A DNA stretch of 64,000 nt from Sipunculus nudus (Eukaryota > Annelida > Sipuncula > Golfingiida > Sipunculidae): the NCBI GenBank assembly GCA_026874595.1, contig CM049310.1, forward strand, positions 43,527,558-43,591,557, read 5' to 3'. Below, one piece after another: positions 10,491 to 22,000 of this stretch. The notes beneath the pieces are model-generated. The model worked only from the letters and a program-made list of their open reading frames with translations. It made no database searches and was not told where the DNA came from. A program made the translations under genes and the position numbers. The number at the start of each line of letters is the position of its first letter. Position 1 is the first letter of the stretch.

Positions 10491-11797
10491 GGGACATATT
10501 GCTTAAAGGGACCGATTCACATACCACACTAACCAGGTATGTAAAATTTACGTAAGTATAGTGTTTTTCTCTTAAAGTATTATGGTATCTAACAATATTT
10601 CCTTCTGAAACCGTTTACGTACTCCTGTACACAAGTGAAAATAAACTTCCACTGGAAGCAATCAGGGGGACACAAAATAAACATAGCGCGCAACTTTCAC
10701 CAATCCAGATTTTTCTAGCTTCTAACCGGTGTTTTTTCTTACATTCTTCTTTGATATTTCTTCTCCTCATTTTGGGGTTGTCGCGCATGTGTAATATTGG
10801 ACTTATGATCATTCTGTCTTGTTTGGTGAGCATACACACATGGAATGTGTTAAATCACACAGAGAGCCATACATAAAACAAATGAATTGGAGATAGGACG
10901 TCCGTGCAAGTACCGGGATGGTTTTGCTGGTGAATTTTTTGTAATCAGACAAAATGAACTATAGCGTTAGATAATCTACATATAATTGACGTGTATGTAC
11001 CTTTAAGGTTATTACATCCCTTTCAGTACACCAACTCAGAACAGACGTTAGTTTTATAACAATAAAACAAATTATTTCCCATTTGTAAAGGATCGAATTT
11101 TAAATGTTTGATAATGCAAGTCTAGAGCAAAGACTTTAATTTCAAATGAAAATGCATTACATGTACTCTGTATTATAATTAAGGAGACATATTACGGGAT
11201 AATATAACATCTGTGAATCAAGGATTACCTGAATTCTTTATAGCAAACATAGTCTACTTGGTTCTTGACTGAAATTTGTATGGCGGACTCTAAGGCGGCA
11301 CGTTTAATTTAGATAGAACTTAAAGTATAAGGAATGAGGGGAAAATGGATTTTACGCTCGCATTACGATCCCTAAATTTAGCTTTAAGGTGAAAACCAAA
11401 ATATTAATAAAATTACACTTGCAGTTAGGTGTTTATCAGTAAAACACCGCCTGCGACAGACCCTTTGAGGAAAATTTGCTATAATGAGAACCAGTTGGGT
11501 TCACATGTGTAACAGAATTTTACTTTTATTTTAATGAATCATTCATTTTTAACTCTAATATATACTAATGTCACCCGGTCATATTGATTTTATTTTTTTA
11601 AATATGATGTTTACCTGTTAATCTTATTTTAACTGGACTTTAATTCACTATCTGGTCACAGCTTAAATTTACTTCATGTGACAAACTCTGGGACTCGGAT
11701 GTAATGGTATTCATTTTGTTTCCCCGATCCGCCAACAGAGGGCAGAGGTGCTTATCACCTGCTTCTTTCCTGGTCCAGTACACCCACTTGCAATCAA

Positions 11798-11800
<3 letters not shown>
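10491..11800. other. Non-coding stretch
   Basis: No gene, conserved motif or recognised repeat family. Base composition is AT-rich and even. Confidence 0.6.
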
Positions 11801-11863
<63 letters not shown>

Positions 11864-11990
11864 CGTCATATAACACATTTGCCTGTATACAGAAATAATA
11901 TTAACATACATGCAGGACATTCATTTTGTATATTTATTTTGTATATATATCATGATGCTGTGTGATTTTTAAACAGGTGTCTACACACAC

Positions 11991-12052
<62 letters not shown>
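11801..12052. repeat. Two long (TA)n microsatellites
   Basis: Perfect TA runs at 11801-11861 and 11993-12050, separated by about 130 bp of unique AT-rich sequence. Confidence 0.95.
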
Positions 12053-12056
<4 letters not shown>

Positions 12057-13327
12057 TCAACAAGGCAGTGACATCAGGTGACATTTCCGACAGTGACATT
12101 TCCGTTACAAAATTGTAGATCTCAACAAAAGCTTTTTATTTCTTCTTATGACATTATATGAAATAGCATTTTAAACAACTTGTTCTTCACGCATGAAAGC
12201 ATGATTTAAATCCATCTGATCTGTTGTCTTTACAATGCCTGTCGGGCTGGCGGGAATCGAATTTCGGCTCTGTATGCAGTTCTTTCAACTATCACTGCTG
12301 TATAATCGTACAATCACGGTGGGCAGCCTACCCTCCCGCCACAGGTCGTTTCTACTTAAAACTAAAATTTTCGAGTTAGTCATTGCGGGTTGCACGAAAC
12401 AATTTGTCTCAACTGTCAAACTTCAAAACAAAATTTAATCCGGGTCTGCGTGGTGTCAGGGGCGGATCAAGGAATTTGGAAAAGGAGGGGTCAAACCACG
12501 GGAGAATAATGAACAAATCTTGAAACGGTCCTCAGAACCAGCAAATAAAGGGGAGGGGGTCCAAACCGGATAAATTGATCTGAGCCTTCTGAGTGTGTGG
12601 GTCAACTTTAGAATCCAAGAAGCAGCTACTCGATCGCACGTGACTATGGCGCCACATTAACATGACGGTTGAGACTGAAGGCTGAACGAAAATTGTACAG
12701 TCTACATAAAAGTTGATAAAAATTCAAAGGAGTTTCGCAGAATTCTTCGTAGAGACGTTATTTCGATCCTGCATTCTGGACGGATTCTTTAAGGAAGCCC
12801 ACCACGGCGACTTCTGCTTGCTGAAAAATTAATAAAGTACAGTTTCGTCAAAAATATTACGCTTTTATGCCGATTTTTTTAAAAGATTCATTAGAATAGA
12901 CATTCCGATTTGTCAATAACCAGTAATCAAATAGCTAATTAGATCATGAAAAATTATTCTAATATGACTGTCAACGTAGTCTGGTAACCATGCAGCGTTA
13001 TTCTTGCTCTGTATGATTAACCTTGAGTGGGGTATATATAGTTATAAATCGTTCCAACCCGTATCATATAGGGATGTAAGCTACAGGTCATGTGTTTCTA
13101 TGAAATTATCTGTTTCCAAGAGATCAAAATGAAGATATACTTCAAATGTAAAAAAAAAAGAGGGGGGGGGTTTCAAAAATGGAACTGAAATGTTAAGTTA
13201 TGGACCTATAGTCGACTATAGATACTAAAACCGCTGTGGAGGCATGACCTCTATATGGACTAATTAACAGGAGCTTATTAGCACTATTCCTCCTGATGAG
13301 CACGTTTACTCCGAAGAGATGTTTCTG
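12053..13327. other. Downstream flank of the phospholipase gene with a dispersed repeat
   Basis: This is the 3' side of the minus-strand phospholipase gene, and part of it may be its 3' UTR. At 12457-12560 it holds a degenerate copy of the purine-rich family that starts GGGGCGGATC.AGGAATTTGGAAAAG, also seen near 23700, 34672 and 35816. No gene is recognised. Confidence 0.5.
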
Positions 13328-13595
13328 TCAACTTGCCTTCACCAAGAACTCCCTGTCAGCGTCCTCCATTTCGAAGTCTGTAGTCCCTAAGTAGTCTGTG
13401 TGGACTCCAATGGTCCGAGGCAAGTCCTTAGGCTACCGAGAAAACCAAATAAAACTGTAGACACGTGACAAGTCATATTTACATATACTTGGAACGCCTC
13501 TTTCGACGCAAAAATAAAATCCCTTCACTATATATGTTTTCGTCACCTTTGTATTTGTGGTCTCTACACCGCATGCTTATTTTTATATTTTCATG

Positions 13596-13647
<52 letters not shown>

Positions 13648-14098
13648 GATGTAACAATGTATCGATCGAATAATCGATGCATCGAATCGAAGCCAGTCAT
13701 TAATCGATAATCGAATAGGGCAAGAAATAATCGATTAATTTCAATTATTGCATTTTCATTCATTTTCATACATTTTCGGTCTCCTACTCTTACCAAGGAC
13801 TAGATATAATCAGCATACATGATGAAGTAGCACTATTATTTAACTGAGAAAGTCGCCTTGTATCCTTTATTAGACGTTAGCTCAATAACATGAGAAGATT
13901 TAAATATTACTTGGTCTACACAAATTCTCTGGTATATAACAATCTTAATTTTATTACATTATATGGGATGAAAACTCTTCGTAGATATATATATGTCTCT
14001 GACATAATATTGTAACTGTAGACAATAATCAAATCGATAATCGAATCGAACGGCAATAATCGATAATCGAATTGAATCAAAGACCCCTTGAATTGGTC

Positions 14099-14129
<31 letters not shown>

Positions 14130-17100
14130 GGTGATGTATATCCGTGTTAGCTTGTATAGTCAAAGTGTCTAACCAATTGCTTACCACCTGACGAAGAAGC
14201 TAGTCTAGCGCTTAAAAAGCTTGTGTGATAATTAATTAGCTGGTTAATCTAAAAGGCCTCACTCTTACTCTTTACCAACACTATGTATATAAATAAATAA
14301 TAAACCTTGATTTCGCAGCTTATCAGTATCATTAAATACATTAAATTTTGCGAATCAAAATAAGCACAGAACTGGGAACTTTCAAACTTAAAGCAGAATC
14401 AATACAGATCGCCATATGTATGTACTTAGTGCAAAACTGGTGCAATCAGAGGAAGACGGAATGCATTTCAGTATGCAAGATGAACTTAGAACATAAAGGT
14501 CATGTCCTACCGTGAACTGTGATCGGGTCAAGGCCATCGCCATGGTATCCATCACGGCGACTGCAAAATCTGTGAAGTTGTCGATTTTCCGCGGTGAGGC
14601 GCAACCTTCAACTGTTTTCTTGAAGGCAATGCCCTTGTCGTCCATATAGCGCACGAACTCGCTGAAGGTAAGCTAAAATCAAATAAAATCTGCGTATTTA
14701 CCTAGTACAACTGAAATCATTTTGTGTTAATTCTCCGTCAAATGAAAATAACGAAAAATATATATTGGCAAAAGTTCTTTTCACATTTAGAATAATTGAC
14801 TTTGTAATTGTTAAGCCAAAATACTATACTGCGTGCCAGTCTAAAGGAATACAACGTGTAAGTTGAAGTTCTAAACAATCGCTGAGAATACTTTTAAAAG
14901 GTTTCGCCTTATGTTGGCTAGCGTTTAGGTATAACCAGTACGGCTCGTCTGTCTGTGCGGTGAGAGTTTGACAAACCGAATAGGAATTCCATACAAACTC
15001 TGTGGTGAAGCTTTGCAAATGAGCCTATACCCTGTAAAAGTGGTTGACTTTCGAGGGTAGACCGTCATTTTCATTTTAAAAAAATCGTTCCCTCCATACA
15101 TTGCAGGGTTTACAACCATGCCAGATTCTTATTGGCTGATACAACCGAATGATACCAAGAGCCCGCGTGGAGAAGAAACAATATATGATTTATAGTAGGA
15201 GCCCATTATTTCGTTCATACAAATCAATATAACCATCTGTATTAATGGAGTTATATCATAGGAGTTATATGGTGTCTTCATGCTACACAAGGAAATATGT
15301 GCCACGACATATTTGAACAGTTCTGTCCAACCATCCGTGAGGTAACCTATCACCGAACTTTGATGTACCGCTAGTTGAAATGAAAAGCGGTACCGGTTGT
15401 GCCTAGCTAGCGTTTAACCCCTCCTCACGCCATAACCAAACTTAATAGATGACTTGACAAAAAGCCATACGATGCACGCTGGGCAACAAGGTTATTATGT
15501 TCACCAAAAGCTGGACAGAGGCCATCCTCACCTCAGAGAATAAGTGATCTAACTTGCATCTTCTTGGGATAAAGAAGCCGGGAAAGGTTCTGATTGGCTT
15601 TTTTGTTATATATGTAAGCTAATACGGTTACTCCATTAGGGTTCGGGGTAGCTGGTGTATCTTACTACGCAAAAAAACTGGACACCCTGAGTCACTGGCT
15701 AACAGTCACCTTCTCATTAGACCAATATTCATTATTATTTCATTTATTATCTATGAAAACGTGTGATTTCATCTATTACCTCTCCATTCTTGTTGGTATC
15801 AATGGCGTCGAAAGCGTCCTCTACGCTGAAGGACTTTCCAAATAAACGTTCAAGGTCATCATGGGAGACCTGAAATGAAAATATAGATATAACAACAAAA
15901 TCATTGCTGACTTTCCAATCTATATGCATAACGGGACAATTTCAGCATCAGTATCGCTATATTACGTCAACAAACAAATGCGTTGCTTTTCTATATGGCC
16001 TTTTCCTTCGACTGAGTTAATTCCTTGAGAGATTAAGCCGACGGCGCTTCATTGAAACCTCTACGTGTCAGATATTCCTCAACTGCCCAAGAATGTCCTC
16101 TAAAAAGTATTGTAAGGGATTGTGGGTAAACACATCGTCTCCCCACAATGCACTGGTGCTTCTACATAACCCAGCGGCGCACGTATAAATGTCGGGAAAT
16201 GAGTAATGAAGTCCAGCAAAATATATTGGATAAGAATTGTTTCAAGACAAAATACATAAATATGGATATTTTTGTTTTGTGGTACGGACTTCACAGAGTA
16301 AGTGTTATTTTGTTAGATGCTCATGTGTTATATATACAAGTGTTTTTCTTCGAACCGTGACAAATTTTGATTTTGGAGTTAATAGTTTAGACAAGTGTCT
16401 CCGGCCGTCCCACAGTTGCTAACTGGCAAAAGTTAGAAACGACCCCTGGCGTAAGGGTGCCTTTTGTGTACCCACTAAACAGTGGTCTTTTACCATCCAA
16501 GAAGTCGCATCCTTTATGTGGCCTTTTACGTGTTAGACATTTAAAATTAAAATATTTTTACTCAATAAATTATTTAATGTATATAGCTTTAAAGAAAGGC
16601 CCGAATACTTTCATTAATGCCCCCACATCCACGTTCCGCAGCTCCTGATGTCGTGTTTTCACTTTATATGGTGTACATTTTGCAGACCAGTGAGTTAATC
16701 AAAAGATACCTTAGTTAACGCCAACTTGAATTCCTGTAATGAGGTGAGGCCATCACGATCAAGGTCCGACTCTTGCAGGGCTTTCCAGAAGTTGGTGACA
16801 GCTTCAAGCACGGCTGTCCTTTGCTGAAGCTGGTCCAGCTGTTTGTCACAGTCCGTGCCTCTACTCCTGGTGTATTAAATACACGTAAACAATATTTAAT
16901 TAATGTAAAGGTAAAGAACGCGTGTCACTGCGTTTTAATTAATTATTTGTGCCACGCAGAGTCATTGAAAGACAAAATACGTGTTAATTTCATGGCAAAT
17001 CCATGGGAAGAGGTTTTTGTTCCTAGTCGGGTCTTTTACGATTTGTCGTAAAAAACCGTGAAAAAAATATTATTGGCACCATAGGCGGCCGTGTCGCATA

Positions 17101-18306
17101 GATTTTGCTGTATTGCATTTCCTGTCTTATTTTTTTTTTACAGTGGCAAGGCAAATTATGGAGACCGCAAAATGAGCTCTACCTATTTTCTACCCACCTT
17201 GCTAACTTCGTGTCTGGTCGTTTGATAATGTGTCCTTCATACCGCTTGTGTAATCCTCTGCGTAACATCTGCGACTCCCCAGTTTCATACTAAAATACGG
17301 TTTTCGTGACATCAATTATTTCAGCACTGTTTCACTGAACAGTGAATTAAATATTGAACATTGAAATAAACATTTTTTTTATTTGATATTACGGACTGAC
17401 TCAAGTATTGATAATAATATTTCTAAATTATCAATTTTTATGGTAATGATTTTCCATGAACCTTATGTTCATATATTCATCCTTAACATATCTCCGTGAC
17501 ATACCGATATATGCATAGGACATGTTCATGAATTAAGTTGGTTAAGTTTACCTTATACATTTATCATTTATATATAAAATGTTTTTGATCTGAAATCAGA
17601 TAGAATGTCAGTGTACACGTTTATTTTTTTTAGAAAAGCTTCGGCAAATGCAAAATATCTCCATTGTATCTAACTCGAATAGAGGCTTAAGTGTAAATAT
17701 TCCCATGCATACCACTAAAATTCCGAGAGTTTTATCATTGTAGCCGTCAAAGGGTTCGATATTTTGGCCAAGTCTGTGCAGGAAGCTGTCTTCGTTGTTC
17801 ATAGACAAATACCAGCCTTAAAAAATAGACTTAACTGTTAAAACATACAACAAAAGAAAACGACGCCCTGTAAACATTATTTGTAGGAATTACTACAGGA
17901 AACGTGTGGAAAAAGAAAGTGAAACAATTTTAATGTTCCTAATGATAAAATATATTACTGCAAGCTCATTATTTAATTAACTTTAATCTCTTGGTCACTT
18001 AAATGATGAGCGCGTACCTCCATCGACAAAAAAAACAGAAAGAAAACCTCCTGTTGCTTATATGTATTCAAATGTACTTATATGACATGATTTATAACGA
18101 ATAATTATACATTTTATATCTTATTTCATACGTACCATCGAATACATTTATTGGGAAGTTACAGAGCAGTCCCCCGTCCACATGGATATCAATGTTATCC
18201 CCTCTGTTACACTTGACAGGCATAAAGAATCCTATGTATAGGGAAAGATATATTGTACGATATTAATTATACATATATATATATACAAATATACATATAA
18301 GTATAT

Positions 18307-18374
<68 letters not shown>

Positions 18375-19032
18375 ACAACATAACACCATGAACTGAGAAA
18401 GCTTAAATACACAATTACTCCTTCAGAGCCTTTGAGACTACCAACTTATGACTACCTTACATTTTCTTCTAAAAATGTATTAGCTAATCTTCTCTCCTTA
18501 AAATCTCCACAGAAAAAAGGATGTTTTAAAACGGGGAAAATGTATGGCGTTTCTGTACAAAATTCATTAGAACAGTGCGCGGACGAAATATAGGATGTGA
18601 GCATTAATTTCTTTGTTCCTGTCCTAACGTGATAAAAGTCAAACTGTCTCAATTTAAAAGTGTTATCGGTATAACGGGGTTATTTCCTGCAGAGAACAAG
18701 TCCATAAATCCCCCAGGTGACCAGTCACACCATATTCAGTAGTTTTTAGAACAAAATGGTCGGTAAGTTGGGGGAGCAGGAATCCGTCACAGGTTAACTG
18801 GGATCCTGTTACATTGAGATGCTCGACAAAGGACTGATTAACCTGTTTATGATCGAGCTGTATTAGTCCCCAGGTTCTTCACTGTGGTTAAACGGAGGTA
18901 TTTCCTCCAAATGTAAAAGTGAAAGTTTTCTCAAAATACGAAAGAACGAGGTCTGTCATGTCTTCATTGAGTGACAAAGGAGGCAAATGCCTTGAGAATA
19001 CACATGTTATAACAATGGAATATGAATTCCCG

Positions 19033-19086
<54 letters not shown>

Positions 19087-22000
19087 AGAATTACCTGGTA
19101 AAGACGCAGACATGATGACCGCCTTTGCTATGGGAAATGTTGGAGTTGTTTTAGGATGATAGTATTCTAATGTCAGTCTTGACACATTGGCCACAATGAC
19201 ACACAGCTCGATACCTCTCTCCTTGTAGAGCTACAAAACCAACGATACATAACTCGATACCAGTCTCCTTGTAAAGGTACATAACTCAATACGTCTCTCC
19301 TTGTCGGGCTACAAACCAACGATACATAACTCGATACCAGTCTCCTTGCATAGCTGCATAACTCAATACGTCTCTCCTTGTAGAGCTACAAAACCAACGA
19401 TATATTACTCGATACCAGTCCCTTGTAAAGGTACATAACTCAATACGTCTCTCCTTGTCGGGCTACAAACCAACGATACATAACTCGATACCAGTCTCCT
19501 TGTATAGCTACATATCTCAAAACGTCTCTTTTTGTAGAACTACAAGACTAATGATACATAACTCGATACCAGTCTCTCTGTAAGGCTACTTAACTCAATA
19601 CGTCTCTCCTTGTCGGGCTACAAACCAACGATACATAACTCGATACAAGTCTCCTTGTAAAGCTACATAACTCAATACGTCTCTCCTTATAGAGATACAA
19701 AACCAACGATACATAGTTTGATACCAGTCCGCTTGTAGAGCAACATAACTCAATGCGTCTCTCCTTGTAGAGCTATAAAACCAACGATACATAACTCGAT
19801 ACAAGTCTCCTTGTAAAGCTTCATAACTCAATTCGTCTCTCCTTGTAGATATACAAAACCAACGATACATAACTCGAGACCTGTCTCCTTGTAAAGCTAC
19901 ATAACTCAATACCTGTACGTCTCTCCTTGTAGAGCTACTAAACTCGATACCTCTTTCTTTGTCATTTTAACACTCTAAAAATGTGACTACTCATGCAGGG
20001 ACACATCTAACCTGTCAGATTATTGAGTCCACAAAGTGGTGAAACAAATTTGACAATATTTAATCTGCATTTGGTGTTGATGAAATATTTTCATATGTAT
20101 TTAAATGCACTGCGTCGCATTTGAACCAAGCCTGCAACCCACCCACTATCCGTAAGGGGAAAACGAGCAATGCTGGCTCTGTGCAGTTAATTATACATGT
20201 ACGATATTCTGATATTCGAATTAAATCATTTAAATGAATGGGTCAGAGTATAATTATTTTGGTAAACACATGCCCTTCAATGTTCTGCAATAATGAACAA
20301 GCAAAATCGTGGAATTTAAGTCCTCCGCGTGTGCCCTGTTGTTGTCTTTCATGCTTATCTGATCAAAATGTTTCAGTTTTTATGTTTGCCTGAAGATGTC
20401 TCCACATCTCATAGTGGCCGTTCAATTTTCATGGTGCCCTGAAGATGTCTCCACATGTTATAATTTTGGTTGTGAAATAAGACAAGATTTAATATTTTTT
20501 TGGAGCTTAAGAGAATAAATTTTCAGACAGACACTCCAAATCCAATCCCAAACATGGCGTGCATGAGAGCAATCACTGACCCAATGAAATCGGATAATAT
20601 TTAGGAAAGTTATCGCACCGAAACGAAAACCTGACGGACGGACAGACAGACAGACGGACAGCTAGACAGACAGAGGGACAGACAGACAGACACAAATCAA
20701 TGTCCCCCGTTCCAGGAAGCGTGGGGCAATTATCTGGTCAAAGTATCTTAGTTTAGTATCGTAATCATAACGTACGTGCTTTTCTTTTCTTACAACCTCA
20801 ACCCAGACGTACTTTTCGCAGATCGTTAATAAAAGCATGCTTCTTCCATTTGCCAGTCTATTTATTGTTTTGATTTGGGTTTGTCTGTCTGTCTGTCCAT
20901 CCATCTGTCTCTCTGTCCATCAGGTTTTCTTTTCCGTTCGATAACTTTCCTAAATATTATCCAATTTCATTCAAGTTTGGGTCACTGATTCCTCTAATGC
21001 ATATCTTGGTTGGGATTGTTTTTGGGGTGTCTGTCTGAAAATTTATTATCACCAGCTCCAAAAAAAACCTAAAAATTCCCTTATGTTCCCAATTCACAAA
21101 AATATAAAAACATGTGGAGACATCTTTAGGGGAATTAAAAACTAAAACATATTGAAACTAAAATTACAAGAATCGGAAGCAGGGGACATACATTCCACGA
21201 TTTGCTTGTTATTATTCCAAGTGCAACATTTAACACTTGTAATAAAAATATAACAAGCTAAAACTATATAAGAAACCATTCTTACCGTGCCAAAAGTATA
21301 ATTTCGGTCACCACATTTCTTTTCGATGGCGTCTAGGACGAACACCTCGGCCCTCTTGCCCGGATGCCAGCCGTAACTCCCGTATATGTTAGGAATCAAT
21401 GAGCAGTACCCCAGCAAGGCATCTGGAACATCAAAGGTCATGTCCAGATCCATCAGAAGCGTCGAAGCCAGCAAAGTTTGGTCCACGGACTATTACTGAA
21501 CAGGGTCGGTTCCCGTAGTATAGTGCAGAGCACAGGACTCCCAACCGGGTTTCGTGAGTTCAGATCTCAATTTAAAGTTTCATAATTTGAAATGCCACGG
21601 GACCGCGTGAACAAAAAGAAAACAAGTCCAAGTAGAATAAAGGACATGCCAGGAGACATGGTGTTCGTTCAAAGCAAATGGCCTTATGAACAATCATACT
21701 CATTTAACGCCCAAATTTCATAAACTTTTTTTTTATTATACTACCCTTTATTACTTTTGAATTTCTATTAATGAACACATATGTATAAATAAAAATGTAT
21801 GTATAAATAAAAATGTATGTATAAATAAAAATGTACTCATTTTAGAAAGTACCATGGTAGACATAAATAGTTTACGAAGTACAAAGTACATAGTTTACAT
21901 GACCTATACGACATAATAAGTTAAAGGTTATAAAGGAAACTACAGGTTTAAATTAAGTTACTTTTCATGTTTTAAAATGGGTGCATGTGTTTTCACGTCT

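Noticed and set aside
11801-11861. Long open frames of alternating Ile and Tyr
   Set aside because: They are translations of (TA)n microsatellites on either strand and carry no other coding signal; the same applies near 1290, 1642, 13598, 19035 and 55127.
12235-12330. Possible tRNA on the minus strand (7-base ends GGCGGGA and TCCCGCC pair)
   Set aside because: No T-arm or D-arm with correct spacing; only the ends pair.
19595-19909. 105-codon repeated-peptide frame on the minus strand
   Set aside because: It is the open phase of the intronic minisatellite; kept as a finding about splicing, not as a gene.
21505-21575. tRNA-like text TAGTATAGTGCAGAGCA...GAGTTCAGATCTC
   Set aside because: Box B lacks the central CGA and the arms do not pair; at best a very old SINE head in an intron.
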